Below are positions 1 to 9,373 of a stretch of 64,000 nt of DNA, one piece after another; the first letter of the stretch is position 1; every line of letters starts with the position of its first letter. The notes beneath the pieces were generated by a model, which saw only the letters and a program-made list of their open reading frames with translations, did no database searches and was not told where the DNA came from. The DNA is from Methanolinea sp. (lineage in GTDB: Archaea > Halobacteriota > Methanomicrobia > Methanomicrobiales > Methanospirillaceae): contig JARYMB010000001.1 in NCBI GenBank assembly GCA_029907345.1, positions 1-64,000 of the forward strand, in the 5' to 3' direction. The translations under genes and the position numbers were made by a program.

Positions 1-393
1 GTACTTTTCCATTGATTTTTCCTCCTTTTCGGAGATTTTTGGAGTGCTGAAGCGGAGGTGAAGCCTCACCGCAAGGGCGGTGATGCTTGCGGCATACAGT
101 CCCTGCAGGAGCAGGGATGGTTTTGTCTCCAGGGGCACGATGAAGACAAAGAGGGCGAACATGGGGGCACAGAGGGAGACGATGTCCTTCCTTGGCTTGA
201 TCAGTGCAAGGAACGCGAGCACGAGGGAAGCAGCCACGCTCCCCCAGTAAAAGTCTGCGGCATCGGAAATGATACCTGCATTCACGAGGGCTATTCCCAG
301 CACCAGTCCGCCGAACGACAGCACGGGGACGAGGATGAAGAGAACCAGCCCGAGTTCCTTCCTCCGGGTGTCCCGATCACTTTCCGAAAACAC
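1..393 (-). CDS. Membrane protein of unknown function, 3' end outside the window
   Basis: An open reading frame on the minus strand enters from the left edge and can be followed for 131 codons without a stop. The translation is strongly hydrophobic, with about four membrane segments separated by short charged loops (LFILVPVLSFGGLVLGIAL, then SVAASLVLAFLAL, then MFALFVFIVPL and a final helix), and ends in a charged stretch at the window edge. I chose the GTG at 391-393 because it is followed at once by a polar N-terminus (FSESDRDTRRKE), but there is no clear ribosome site, so the start is uncertain. I do not recognise the family. It is divergent from the pyrophosphorylase gene to its right. 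Confidence 0.55.
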   Translation of the reverse strand, partial: MFSESDRDTRRKELGLVLFILVPVLSFGGLVLGIALVNAGIISDAADFYWGSVAASLVLAFLALIKPRKDIVSLCAPMFALFVFIVPLETKPSLLLQGLYAASITALAVRLHLRFSTPKISEKEEKSMEKY

Positions 394-512
394 AATACCA
401 CATGAATGTGGAGACGCGACGAGAAAAAGATTTCAATGCCGCTTCCCGGGAAGAAAGGGTGCGGGAATGTGCCTCGGATGCTTTATGCGTCAGGGGGTGG
501 TACACTGTTTTC

Positions 513-1691
513 ATGAAGGTGTGCATTATGTGCGGCGGTGAAGGGACGCGGCTCCGGCCACTCACCTTCGAACGACCCAAACCGTGTATACCGATCGTCG
601 GCCGCCCCTCCATTCAGCACCTCGTCTCCCACATCTCCAACCTCGGGTTCCGGGAGGTGGTGATCACCCTCGGCTACATGGGTTCTGCCATCGAGGAGGC
701 ACTGGGGGATGGTTCCCTATTCGGGGTGGATATCACATACGTGCGCGAGAAGAAAAAACTCGGGACGGCAGGGAGCGTCAAGAATGCCCAGCGGTACCTC
801 GAAGACGGCAACTTCCTCGTTGTCGGGGGAGACCACGTCACCGACCTCAACCTCCTCGATTTTTACCGCGACCACGCCCGGCACCGCTCCCCTGTCTCCA
901 TCGGCTTGATCAGCATCGATGAACCGGGGGACTATGGGATCGCCGAGATCGATGCCGACTTCCGCATCCGCCGGTTCAAGGAGAAACCCTCTCCCGGAGA
1001 GATATTTTCAAACCTTGCCAGCACCGGGATATACGTCTGCACACCCGCCATCTTTGACAAGATTCCACCCCAAACGAAGTTCGATTTTGCCCGTGACCTC
1101 TTTCCCCGCTTAATGGAAGGGGGACACACGCTCAGGGCGTATCTTGCCCGTGGCAACTGGACCGATGTCGGGAATCCCGCATCCCTGCGCCAGGCAGAGA
1201 AGTGGAAACTCCAGGAGATCCCCTACACGAGCATCAGCGGCGATCTCACGATGAAGGCCGGCCAGATCCAGGGACCGGTCCAGATAGGCAGTTCCTTCTC
1301 GATGGGCAACGGATCCCGGGTCATCGGGCCCGTATCCATCGGGGCGGGGACCGAGATAGAGGACCATGTCCTCATCGGGCCCTACACGTGCATCGGCGGG
1401 GACTGCCGCATCAGGAGCCATGCAAAGGTATTCTCCTCGTCCATCTACGACAGGGTGACAATCGGGAAGAACTCCACGGTGTCAGGGAGCATCATCGATA
1501 ACGACTCGGTCATCGGCGGGGACTGCAGCCTCGAGAACGATACGGTCATCGGCCCGCGGGTGACCATGGAGAAAGGGGTGGTGATCCATTCGCGGACGAG
1601 GGTCTGGCCCGAGGTCGTCATCCCGGCCGGAGCAGTGATCCGGGAACACCTGTTGAACGAAGAATACGAGGTCCGGTGCGACGGTTCTTAA
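513..1691 (+). CDS. Sugar-phosphate nucleotidyltransferase with hexapeptide C-terminus
   Basis: 392 aa. It should transfer a nucleotide from an NTP to a sugar 1-phosphate to make an NDP-sugar for glycan or S-layer glycosylation. The N-terminus carries the pyrophosphorylase signature GGEGTRLRPLTFERPKPCIP (residues about 8-27), followed by an NTP-transferase core with VVGGDHVTDLNL. From about residue 255 the protein becomes a left-handed beta helix made of hexapeptide repeats (GPVSIGAGTEIEDHVLIGPY). This layout fits archaeal mannose-1-phosphate guanylyltransferase or glucose-1-phosphate thymidylyl/uridylyltransferase; the exact sugar cannot be read from the sequence. A longer frame opens at 402, but the signature sits directly after the ATG at 513, so that start is preferred. 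Its stop overlaps the convergent CBS-ParB gene by 4 bp. Confidence 0.85.
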   Translation: MKVCIMCGGEGTRLRPLTFERPKPCIPIVGRPSIQHLVSHISNLGFREVVITLGYMGSAIEEALGDGSLFGVDITYVREKKKLGTAGSVKNAQRYLEDGNFLVVGGDHVTDLNLLDFYRDHARHRSPVSIGLISIDEPGDYGIAEIDADFRIRRFKEKPSPGEIFSNLASTGIYVCTPAIFDKIPPQTKFDFARDLFPRLMEGGHTLRAYLARGNWTDVGNPASLRQAEKWKLQEIPYTSISGDLTMKAGQIQGPVQIGSSFSMGNGSRVIGPVSIGAGTEIEDHVLIGPYTCIGGDCRIRSHAKVFSSSIYDRVTIGKNSTVSGSIIDNDSVIGGDCSLENDTVIGPRVTMEKGVVIHSRTRVWPEVVIPAGAVIREHLLNEEYEVRCDGS

Positions 1692-2473
1692 CCCCTGCGG
1701 CCAAGGCGGTGCGTGATCGCGACCAGGGGGTGCCGTGCGTAATCGAGGATCTGGATGTCGTCGAGGGAACGGAGGTTCATCGCCCTTGCCGTCCTCTCCA
1801 TCCCAAGCTCGATATCCTCGTTCACCTCGATGACGTAGGCATCGAGTGCCTTTATCCCCAGTTTCCGGGCAGCAATCGCACGGTGGTGGCCGTCCACGAG
1901 GATGAGCCGGCCCGGTTTCCTGACGACGATGAGGGGCTCGGCGAGGCCTTTCCTTATCTCGTATATCCTGCCCTCCAGTTCGTCCTCGTATATCCGTGAC
2001 TGGGTTGGAACAAGCTTGTCGATCGGGACGACCTCCCTTTTGAGCTCAGGGTTTATGCCATGGAGTGTCCTCAAGGTCGAGATGAAATTGAAGACCTTTT
2101 CGGGAGAGACGTGCTCGATCTGTGACCTTATCACGTCGGTGTTCGAGATGATACCGAGCAGGTGGCTGTGCTCGTCCACGACAGGGAGTTTCTGGATACC
2201 TGACCGGAATATCACCCTCGCCGCGTCATTGATGCTCATGTCCGGGTCCGCCACTATCAGCTTGTCTGACATGACATCCCTGACCGGGGTATCCGGGGGC
2301 CTGAAAAGGAGATCCCGTGCGGCAACGTATCCCACGACCTCTTTTCCGTCCACGACGGGAAATCCGTCATGCCCGGTCTTCCTGATCTTCTCCATGACCT
2401 CCTGCACGGTCCCGTCTGCACTGACGGTGATGACATCGTAGGTCATGTAGTCCCGGACCTTTTTCTTATCCAT
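1688..2473 (-). CDS. CBS domain pair fused to a ParB-like domain
   Basis: 261 aa. Two CBS motifs (residues about 8-60 and 65-118) form a predicted adenine-nucleotide sensing module. They are followed by a ParB/Srx-like domain (about 148-215) with the core GHHR at 195-198 inside VDGHHRAIAARKLGI. In ParB and sulfiredoxin-like proteins this G-x-H-R box binds nucleotide and can hydrolyse it. The combination is known from methanogen genomes but I know of no established function; a ligand-gated nucleotide-binding or DNA-associated role is inference. It is a single gene, convergent with the pyrophosphorylase, with about 70 bp before the Hsp20 gene on the same strand. Confidence 0.8.
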   Translation of the reverse strand: MDKKKVRDYMTYDVITVSADGTVQEVMEKIRKTGHDGFPVVDGKEVVGYVAARDLLFRPPDTPVRDVMSDKLIVADPDMSINDAARVIFRSGIQKLPVVDEHSHLLGIISNTDVIRSQIEHVSPEKVFNFISTLRTLHGINPELKREVVPIDKLVPTQSRIYEDELEGRIYEIRKGLAEPLIVVRKPGRLILVDGHHRAIAARKLGIKALDAYVIEVNEDIELGMERTARAMNLRSLDDIQILDYARHPLVAITHRLGRRG

Positions 2474-2546
2474 CCCATCTCATTTCAGGCTGCAGTAACT
2501 AAAAACCATCGGGAAAAAAGTGAACAGGAAAAAAAAGGAGTAATCG

Positions 2547-3017
2547 TCACTCTATCTTGATCCGGCTTCCCCTCTCCTCCTTCGACTTCTTCAGGCGGAT
2601 CTCGAGGACGCCGTTCTTGAACGTTGCGGATGCCCCTTTCTCCGTGACATCGTGGGGGAGCGCGACGGTGCGGGACATCGACCCGTACATCCTCTCCCGG
2701 ACATAGTATCCCTCGTCCTTCTCTTCCTTGTCCGAACGCCTCTCGCAGGCAATCTCGAGGGTGTTCGGGTTCAGGAGAGAGATCGAGATATCCTCCTTGT
2801 CCACACCGGGGAGGTCGGCAACCACCATGATCTCGTCGTCGTGCTCCCGGACGTCTACCCTGAATTCACCCCGTATCGCAGGGAGGAACCGGTCCGCAAC
2901 ACCGGCGGCCGGCAGGAACCGGCCCCCTGTGCCCCAGAACCGGTTCTCCATCTCTGCAAGCATGTCCTCAAAATCCCTCATCATCCAGCTGAACGGGTAT
3001 CTCCTTCGGAATACCAT
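2547..3017 (-). CDS. Small heat-shock protein, Hsp20/alpha-crystallin family
   Basis: 156 aa, a normal size for an archaeal small heat-shock chaperone that holds unfolding proteins in oligomers. The alpha-crystallin domain runs from about residue 52 to 140 (FRVDVREHDDEIMVVADLPG to GVLEIRLKK), and the C-terminal tail carries the I-x-I anchor motif (RIKIE). The N-terminal arm contains W and F residues typical of oligomerisation arms. A strong AT-rich promoter lies upstream, about 66-76 bp before the start. It is distinct from the divergent Hsp20-like protein at 13.4 kb. Confidence 0.93.
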   Translation of the reverse strand: MVFRRRYPFSWMMRDFEDMLAEMENRFWGTGGRFLPAAGVADRFLPAIRGEFRVDVREHDDEIMVVADLPGVDKEDISISLLNPNTLEIACERRSDKEEKDEGYYVRERMYGSMSRTVALPHDVTEKGASATFKNGVLEIRLKKSKEERGSRIKIE

Positions 3018-3082
3018 ATGAACACCTCCTGACTTTTTTCAGCGTCGGTATGCCGCTGACTAACCCTATGTTAATATTTATC

Positions 3083-3093
3083 ATATATAAAAT
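3083..3093 (-). promoter_or_regulatory. TATA box for the Hsp20 gene
   Basis: Read on the minus strand, this AT block is ATTTTATATAT, in an AT-rich island (3070-3098) that contrasts with the GC-rich surroundings. The nearest minus-strand gene is hsp20, 66 bp downstream, which implies a leader of about 40 nt. Confidence 0.6.
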
Positions 3094-3218
3094 TTACCAA
3101 CGTGCCATATCCCTGCCATGCGATTCATTCACCGGGAGGAGGAAGGAGTTCCACCAGGGGCCTCCTCTTCCCACTACATCATGAAATGTTTATTTTAACC
3201 TGGACCAATCAAGAATGA

Positions 3219-3917
3219 ATGAAAAAATCGAAGGGAAAGGAGAAAAAAACGGGGTCCGGGTGGAACCTCCAGAAGATAGGCATCATCGTCATCGGGGTGA
3301 GTTTTGCGATCATCATGGTGGTGAGCTCGCTCGGCATGAGCTGGCTCATCACCCTCAACCCTGCTGCTGCCGGTGACCACGCAACGGTCGCTCTCACGCT
3401 GTACGACGAGACGGGCCGGCCTGTCCTGACCAGTGACCTGAAAAAATTCAACCAGACGTACGAAGCCGGCAATACCGTCTGGCTGTGCGGGCCGTTATCC
3501 ATGTACGTGGGTGAAACGAACACGAAGGAGATAGTGTCCGTCCCGGTTTTCAATTACATGTACGGCGAGTCGAAGTATGCACTCTTCTCTCCTGAGTACA
3601 ATGCAATCACACAGGGGATTGCCGGAATGAAGCAGGGAGAGACGAAAAAGATTGCCATTTCCCCGATTGGGGGACTGGAACGCGAGATGACCCCCGAACA
3701 GTTCGAGGCGATTGGAGGAAACTTCACGATGGTCGTCCCCGGTGAGCAGATCATCCTCGGTTTTGCCGAACAGCCAACCGTCTCGGTCGAGACCAACGAA
3801 ACCCCGTCCGTCGTGATCAGGACCGGTTACGTGACGTCAAAAACCGCGGACGGGGTCAGGGTCAACTTTGCCTGTCCCACGGCTGAAGTCTCCATCAGGG
3901 AGCTGACAAAAGTCTGA
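3219..3917 (+). CDS. Membrane-anchored FKBP-like protein
   Basis: 232 aa. A basic N-terminus (KKSKGKEKKTGSGWN) is followed by one membrane helix (about residues 20-47), which predicts an extracellular domain. That domain contains ALFSPEYNAITQGIAGMKQGETKKIAIS (about 122-149), the shape of the FKBP/SlyD peptidyl-prolyl isomerase core in which the substrate flap follows. The C-terminus contains a small strand-rich segment. The sequence supports an FKBP-type fold; whether isomerase activity remains cannot be judged. A TTTATTTTAA box (3187-3196) lies about 25 bp before the start, suggesting a leaderless transcript. Confidence 0.65.
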   Translation: MKKSKGKEKKTGSGWNLQKIGIIVIGVSFAIIMVVSSLGMSWLITLNPAAAGDHATVALTLYDETGRPVLTSDLKKFNQTYEAGNTVWLCGPLSMYVGETNTKEIVSVPVFNYMYGESKYALFSPEYNAITQGIAGMKQGETKKIAISPIGGLEREMTPEQFEAIGGNFTMVVPGEQIILGFAEQPTVSVETNETPSVVIRTGYVTSKTADGVRVNFACPTAEVSIRELTKV

Positions 3918-3956
3918 AAGCAGAGATTTTTATAGATACCGCTCTTTTTTACCTTC

Positions 3957-4241
3957 ATGGCAATCCGCGTTCTCTATTTTTTCCAGGAGGGGTGCATGGC
4001 CTGCCACGAGCAGGAACCAATCCTCGCAGAGGTCGAATCAGCCCTCGGCATGCGTGCAGAACGGATAAACCCTGCCAGGGAACGGTCTTATATCGGGAAA
4101 TACCGGCTCTCCGTGACACCGACGATCGTCATCGAGCAGGATGACGGGACAGAGGCTGCCAGGTTCGAGGGCCTCGTCCACAGGGAACAGCTCGAGGAAG
4201 CCATCCGCGGTGTCAGCAGGGATATCCAAAGACCCGCCTGA
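3957..4241 (+). CDS. Thioredoxin-like protein with CMAC site
   Basis: 94 aa, a minimal thioredoxin fold. The strand RVLYFFQEG leads into a CxxC site, C13-M-A-C16, followed later by VTPTIVI with the expected cis-proline. The WCGPC of classical thioredoxin is absent, so this is one of the small archaeal redoxins; its partner is unknown. TTTTTATAG at 3927-3935 is a good TATA box about 25 bp before the start. The last 29 bp overlap the convergent zinc protein gene. Confidence 0.75.
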   Translation: MAIRVLYFFQEGCMACHEQEPILAEVESALGMRAERINPARERSYIGKYRLSVTPTIVIEQDDGTEAARFEGLVHREQLEEAIRGVSRDIQRPA

Positions 4242-4800
4242 TCCTTTTTGCCTCTGCCTTCTGCCCCGGTTTCCTGAGCATACCCCCGTCACGGACCTTG
4301 ATCCGGGAGATTCGAAACCTCCTCTTTCCGATCGTGTACATCTCCCCGACGGAGAACCAGTCTTCCCCCCGTACCATGACATGGAGCGGAGTCGTGGTCC
4401 CGCCCGTGTGAATTGCAACCCGCAACGCGACTTCTTCGACCTTCCTGGTCCAGAGGGTCGATATATCCCCCGCGACCGCCTGTTTTTTACGCACTCCTCC
4501 CGACTCGATGGAGGTAACCTCGACGCCGGTATACTCGTCCCCGCATGCAGCAACGAACGTATCGCCAATCCGGCATACCTCGCCATCGTCCATCTCGACC
4601 GTGCATATCCGGGACGAGGGGCCATCGCTCACGACTGCCCTGACATGCACCGTCTTTTGCCCTTCTCCCCAAACGACGGGATGCACATCGCCGCATTCAA
4701 GGCACCTGCCAACGGGGTTGCGTCCCCGTGCAACGAGCTCGTGGTCAGTCGGGGCGGAACAAACCGGGCAGAAATATTCCTCGTCTCCTTCCCTCTGCAT
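4213..4800 (-). CDS. HVO_0476-type zinc finger protein
   Basis: 195 aa. The N-terminus has two Cys pairs, C11/C14 and C33/C36, forming a zinc ribbon. It is followed by two strand-rich segments with repeated small-barrel character (RAVVSDGPSSRICTVEMDDG and VGEMYTIGKRRFRISRIK). This matches the euryarchaeal family known as HVO_0476, which has no experimentally assigned role; nucleic-acid binding is a reasonable inference from the ribbon and basic C-terminus. It lies 25 bp downstream of the DUF92 gene on the same strand, so the two may be co-transcribed. Confidence 0.72.
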   Translation of the reverse strand: MQREGDEEYFCPVCSAPTDHELVARGRNPVGRCLECGDVHPVVWGEGQKTVHVRAVVSDGPSSRICTVEMDDGEVCRIGDTFVAACGDEYTGVEVTSIESGGVRKKQAVAGDISTLWTRKVEEVALRVAIHTGGTTTPLHVMVRGEDWFSVGEMYTIGKRRFRISRIKVRDGGMLRKPGQKAEAKRIRRVFGYPC

Positions 4801-4825
4801 GTCTCTTCCCTTCAGGACCCCCGTT

Positions 4826-6034
4826 TCACATGACGCTCTGGAAGAGTATCATGATTGCGACCGATGTGACCCCCCCGCCCAGGGTCGCAATGAAGTTCGT
4901 TCCCGCATTGCCAATCAGCCCGGGGTTCTCCATCAGTGCCCCGACCAGGCTGTCGATATTCGTCCCGATGAACCCTCCCAGGGCACATGCCACTGCAACC
5001 GGCAGGTCGACGATCCCGAGGATCCATGCAAGGAGCGCGATCGCAAGGGCACTCCCCATGGCCACCACTTCCCCCCTGACGGACACGCCACCGTTTGTTC
5101 CCGGCCTGACCTTCTGAAACGTCGTGATGAGGACCGGATCTCCCCCTGTCACGCCCAGCTCGCTTGCAACCGTATCAGAAGCTGCAGTCGCAACGCTCCC
5201 GACAAAGAGGGCCAGGAAAACCGGCGACCCGCTCACCCCCCAGAGAACGGCGGAAGCTGCCGAGACGCTCCCGTTGGCAAAGACGTTGAGGTAACCCCTT
5301 GCACCTCCCCGGCCCTGCTCGATTCCCATCTGCTGCTTGTAATCATACCTGTACCGCGTGCTGGCCGACCCGAGGATGAAGAAAGCGAGCATGACGATGA
5401 ACCACCGGATGTCTGCAAAGACAATGAGAATGATCCCGATGAGTGCACCCGAAAAAAGCCCGCTCACGTCTGCGGTGCGTGTCCGGTAGGAGAAAAAACC
5501 AAAACTGAATGCGATGATGACGGCAAACGCGATGAGGGCCAGATCAACGCTGTAATTGAGCTCTTCGATGAGGAACATGGTCATCGCCACGCCGAGTGCC
5601 TCGATCATGAGGGCGTCCTCTCTCCTGCGGAGGATTGCCTTGAGGAGAACGGCGACCACGATCCCGAATATGACAACGAGCGGGGCCCACGTGTCCAGGT
5701 AAAACATGATGAGGACGCAGGCAAAAAACCCGGAGACGATCTGGAGGATGTAGGAGAGCATCCTGTCTTTGGCCCCGTGGAATATGACCTCGCCCGTGAC
5801 GAGGATGGCAAGTGTGCAGGAAAAGATGAAAAGGGGGAGAATGGAGAGCCCGAACAGGATGGCGATGGGTACAAGCGCGATCGCAAGCAGCCTCGTCCGT
5901 TGGATGAGGTACATCACGAGGGAGGAGAGAAGGACGATGACCGCAAGTATCCACGGCGGCTGGATGAAAGGAGCAATGAGGACGAAGGAGAGGACGAGCA
6001 CGGTGGCGAGCCTCTCTCCCATCTGGTTCAGCAT
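4826..6034 (-). CDS. DUF92 family membrane protein, VTE6/phytyl-phosphate kinase-like
   Basis: 402 aa with about ten predicted membrane helices. The C-terminal half is the DUF92/TIGR00297 domain, with conserved segments ARGYLNVFANGSVSAA, SVATAASDTVASELG and PGTNGGVSVRGEVVA. The plant homologue VTE6 phosphorylates phytyl phosphate, so an isoprenoid-phosphate kinase in archaeal lipid metabolism is a possible role, but this is inference. The N-terminal half (about residues 1-165) is an additional helical region seen in the longer archaeal members. It overlaps nothing and is followed 25 bp later by the zinc protein gene. Confidence 0.75.
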   Translation of the reverse strand: MLNQMGERLATVLVLSFVLIAPFIQPPWILAVIVLLSSLVMYLIQRTRLLAIALVPIAILFGLSILPLFIFSCTLAILVTGEVIFHGAKDRMLSYILQIVSGFFACVLIMFYLDTWAPLVVIFGIVVAVLLKAILRRREDALMIEALGVAMTMFLIEELNYSVDLALIAFAVIIAFSFGFFSYRTRTADVSGLFSGALIGIILIVFADIRWFIVMLAFFILGSASTRYRYDYKQQMGIEQGRGGARGYLNVFANGSVSAASAVLWGVSGSPVFLALFVGSVATAASDTVASELGVTGGDPVLITTFQKVRPGTNGGVSVRGEVVAMGSALAIALLAWILGIVDLPVAVACALGGFIGTNIDSLVGALMENPGLIGNAGTNFIATLGGGVTSVAIMILFQSVM

Positions 6035-6201
6035 CCCATTTCCGTTTGCATCCGGAAGATAAGAGTTTTGCCCGGAACGGGTTTTGGAAAAAGCCTCCCG
6101 TTTTTCCCGTGTATCTGCCCGGTTTATCCCGATTGCGCCGTGCCATACAGGAATTTTGAGTAGATTAGGTATATCTGCTAAAAAGTTCCATTACCTTGAG
6201 A

Positions 6202-8796
6202 ATGTCGCCGTCTCTGGATCTCCCCAAGAATTACGAGTTTTCCGAGGTGGAAAGGCGTTGGCAGAGCGCCTGGCGCGATGAGAACAACTTTTTTGACCCG
6301 GCATCCGACCACCCCAAGTTCATCATCGATACACCACCCCCGTACCCGACCGGCACATTCCACATCGGCAATGCCTTCAACTGGTGCTACATCGATTTCA
6401 TCGCCCGGTACCGGAGAATGAAGGGGGACAACGTCATGTTCCCGCAGGGATGGGACTGCCACGGCCTTCCCACCGAGGTCAAAGTCGAGGAGATCCACGG
6501 CATCACGAAGAACGACGTACCCCGGGAAGAGTTCCGCAGGATGTGCCGGGAACTCACCCTCTCGAACATCGAGAAGATGAGGCGCACGCTCCGGAGGATG
6601 GGGTTCTCTGTCGACTGGAGCCATGAGTACATCACGATGCTCCCGGAGTATTACAAAAAGACCCAGCTCTCGTTCCTCCGCATGCTCGCCGCCGGGTACA
6701 TCTACCAGAGCGAGCATCCGGTCAATTTCTGTACCCGGTGCGAGACCGCGATAGCGTTTGCCGAAGTGGCATACGAGCCCAGGGAGACGACCCTCAACTA
6801 TTTTGACTTCGACGGGCTGGAGATTGCGACCACGCGGCCTGAACTGCTCGCTGCCTGCGTTGCAGTCGCGGTGCACCCAAAAGACGACAGGTACCGTGAC
6901 ATGGCTGGCAGACGCCTGACCGTCCCCCTGTTCGGCCACAGCGTCCCGCTGATCGCGGACCCTGCCGTTGACCCCGATTTCGGATCGGGAGCCGTCATGA
7001 TCTGCACGTTCGGTGACAAGCAGGATGTGCACTGGTGGAAACAGTACAACCTCGACCTCCGGAAAGCCATCGACAGGCAGGGGAGGATGACTGCAATCGC
7101 CGGGAAGTATGCCGGGATGAAGTCAGGGGAGTGCCGGAAGGCCATCCTCGAGGACATGAAAAGGGAGCAGATCCTGACCCGGCAGGAACCCCTCGAACAG
7201 AGGGTGGGCGCCTGCTGGAGGTGCAAGACGCCGATCGAGATCATGAGCGAACGGCAGTGGTTCATAAAAATCGATCCGGAAGCCATCATGAAGGCCGCCC
7301 GCGAGATCCGGTGGGTCCCGGAACACATGTTCCTCCGGATGGAGAACTGGGTCGGGCAGATGGAATGGGACTGGTGCATCTCGCGCCAGCGCATTTTTGC
7401 AACCCCCATCCCGGTCTGGTTCTGCAACTCGTGCGGGGAAATGGTCCTGCCCGGCGAGGACCAGCTGCCCGTCGATCCGACAATCGACAGGCCGTCCCGG
7501 CCGTGCCCGCGCTGCGGGTCGACGGACTTTTCCGGTGAGGAGGATGTCCTTGACACCTGGATGGACTCCTCCATTTCCGTCCTGAACGTCACGGGATGGG
7601 ACGGAAAGGGCGTCTCCCCCCTCTTCCCGGCGGAACTGAGACCCCAGGGCCACGATATCATCAGGACCTGGGCGTTCTACACGATACTCCGGTCCGTTGC
7701 ACTTACAGGGGAACGCCCGTGGGACACGATACTCATCAACGGGATGGTGCTTGGGGAAGACGGATACAAGATGAGCAAGAGCCGCGGCAACGTGATCACC
7801 CCCGAGGAGATCGTCGAGAAGTACGGTGCCGATGCACTCCGCCAGTGGGCTGCATCGGGAGCGGCAACGGGTTCTGACATCATGTTCAACTGGAACGATG
7901 TCATTGCCGCCTCCCGGTTCCAGACGAAACTGTGGAACATCGCCCGGTTCGTCCACCTCCAGCTCCGGCGCAGGCCTTACTCCCGGGACGCACCCCCCGT
8001 TGCCCTCGCGGATCGCTGGCTCTCCGACTGCCTGGCCGAAACCGTTGAAGAGGTCACGGCTGCAATGGATGCATACCAGTTCGATCGTGCCCTCAAGCTC
8101 ATACGGGAGTTTGCATGGGACGTTCTTGCAGACCACTACATCGAGCTCGTCAAGGGGAGGCTTTACTCGGATGATCCCTCCCGGGACGGTGCGTGCCGCG
8201 TGCTCGAGACTGCCATTGATACCCTCTGCAGGCTGATGGCGCCCTTCACGCCTTTCTTTGCCGAGGAATGCTACTCGTACCTCGGGAAGGGCAGCGTGCA
8301 TGCACAGCAATGGCCGGGTCTTCTCCCCCGTGACCCCGATGCCCGCAGGAAAGGTGACCTCCTCGTCGACGTCGTTGCCGAGCTCCGGCGCTACAAGCAC
8401 GAACAGGGTCTTGCCCTGAATGCTCCCATGGGACGCGTAACCATCTTTTCGGCACCGTTTTCGGATGATTCCCAGGATGCTTCCCGGACCCTGAACGCCC
8501 CGGTCGAATGGCACACGGAACCTCCCCGCCTCGAGAAGGTCCCGGGCGACGTCCAGTTCAATATGGCTGTGATAGGTCCGGCGCTCCGGAAGGATGCGAG
8601 TGCGTTCATGAAAGCAGTGAGGGCACTGCCCAAAGATCTCCTCCAAAACCCTCCTGAAAAGATCGATATCGGCGGAAAGGAAGTCCCTGTTCCCAAAGAC
8701 TCGTTTTCCGTCCAGTTCACGTACCGTCTCGGGGGGGAAAAAGTCGACGTCAGGATCGTTGGCGACGTGATCGCAACGATCCATACCAGTCCCTGA
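6202..8796 (+). CDS. valS: Valine-tRNA ligase
   Basis: 864 aa class I synthetase that charges tRNA-Val. The Rossmann core carries TGTFHIGN (HIGN at residues 54-57) and KMSKS at 523-527. The CP1 editing domain contains ATTRPELL and the tryptophan-rich segment [16 protein letters not shown] zinc knuckle is formed by CRCKT and CNSCGE / CPRCGS segments, and an alpha-helical anticodon-binding domain follows. I take the ATG at 6202 rather than the TTG two codons upstream. The last 47 bp are antisense to the end of tmk. Confidence 0.95.
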   Translation: MSPSLDLPKNYEFSEVERRWQSAWRDENNFFDPASDHPKFIIDTPPPYPTGTFHIGNAFNWCYIDFIARYRRMKGDNVMFPQGWDCHGLPTEVKVEEIHGITKNDVPREEFRRMCRELTLSNIEKMRRTLRRMGFSVDWSHEYITMLPEYYKKTQLSFLRMLAAGYIYQSEHPVNFCTRCETAIAFAEVAYEPRETTLNYFDFDGLEIATTRPELLAACVAVAVHPKDDRYRDMAGRRLTVPLFGHSVPLIADPAVDPDFGSGAVMICTFGDKQDVHWWKQYNLDLRKAIDRQGRMTAIAGKYAGMKSGECRKAILEDMKREQILTRQEPLEQRVGACWRCKTPIEIMSERQWFIKIDPEAIMKAAREIRWVPEHMFLRMENWVGQMEWDWCISRQRIFATPIPVWFCNSCGEMVLPGEDQLPVDPTIDRPSRPCPRCGSTDFSGEEDVLDTWMDSSISVLNVTGWDGKGVSPLFPAELRPQGHDIIRTWAFYTILRSVALTGERPWDTILINGMVLGEDGYKMSKSRGNVITPEEIVEKYGADALRQWAASGAATGSDIMFNWNDVIAASRFQTKLWNIARFVHLQLRRRPYSRDAPPVALADRWLSDCLAETVEEVTAAMDAYQFDRALKLIREFAWDVLADHYIELVKGRLYSDDPSRDGACRVLETAIDTLCRLMAPFTPFFAEECYSYLGKGSVHAQQWPGLLPRDPDARRKGDLLVDVVAELRRYKHEQGLALNAPMGRVTIFSAPFSDDSQDASRTLNAPVEWHTEPPRLEKVPGDVQFNMAVIGPALRKDASAFMKAVRALPKDLLQNPPEKIDIGGKEVPVPKDSFSVQFTYRLGGEKVDVRIVGDVIATIHTSP

Positions 8797-9373
8797 TCGC
8801 TGCCGCGACAAGGGAATGCACCTCGCGGGCCGGCCGGCCCGCGTCGATGACGAGAAAACGTGACGGTTCCTCTTCCGCGAGACGGAGATAATTTTCCTGG
8901 ACACGCTCCAGCAGGGTGGCCTCCTCGAAGTGCTCGGACACTGCAGCCCCGGCCTTGCGCCTGAGGGCCTCCGCAACAGGGAGGACGAGGAGGACCGTGC
9001 GGTCCGGCGGGACTGTCCATCCGTCGTGGACAGCCCGTAACCATCCCAGGGGGTCGGGGATTATCCCCTCGAGCGTGGCCGACTGGTACGCATAGCGGCT
9101 GTCGGTATACCGGTCGGAGATGACAAGCCGCCCACTGGCAAGTGCGGGCCGGACGATCGCTTCAAGATGGCTCGCATGGTCCGCCGCAAAGAGGAGCGCC
9201 TCTGTCACGGGGTCGGCCCTTTCGGCAATCGCCCTCCTCACCTGTTCGCCGACCCACGTGGCGCCGGGTTCCCGCGTGAACACGGGAGAGAGGTCAGAGA
9301 GCGAGTCTTCCAGGGCGGAGAGGAGCGTACTCTTGCCGCTGCCATCGATCCCCTCGAGGGTGATCAGGACCAT
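8750..9373 (-). CDS. tmk: Thymidylate kinase
   Basis: 207 aa, normal length. It phosphorylates dTMP to dTDP with ATP. Visible motifs are the P-loop GIDGSGKST (8-16), the DR(Y/H) motif in [12 protein letters not shown], and the TREPG substrate loop. The start overlaps the end of the upstream HisA-like gene by 10 bp, so the two probably share a transcript. The 3' end runs 47 bp into the antisense strand of valS. Confidence 0.94.
   Translation of the reverse strand: MVLITLEGIDGSGKSTLLSALEDSLSDLSPVFTREPGATWVGEQVRRAIAERADPVTEALLFAADHASHLEAIVRPALASGRLVISDRYTDSRYAYQSATLEGIIPDPLGWLRAVHDGWTVPPDRTVLLVLPVAEALRRKAGAAVSEHFEEATLLERVQENYLRLAEEEPSRFLVIDAGRPAREVHSLVAAAIRDWYGSLRSRRQRS

Noticed and set aside
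5161-6163. 551-codon plus-strand frame beginning at 4508
   Set aside because: Asp/Glu/His-rich composition with no domain; it is antisense to the DUF92 gene and the zinc protein gene.
7123-8976. 617-codon minus-strand frame across valS and tmk
   Set aside because: It runs antisense to valS through all motifs; its composition is that of a shadow.
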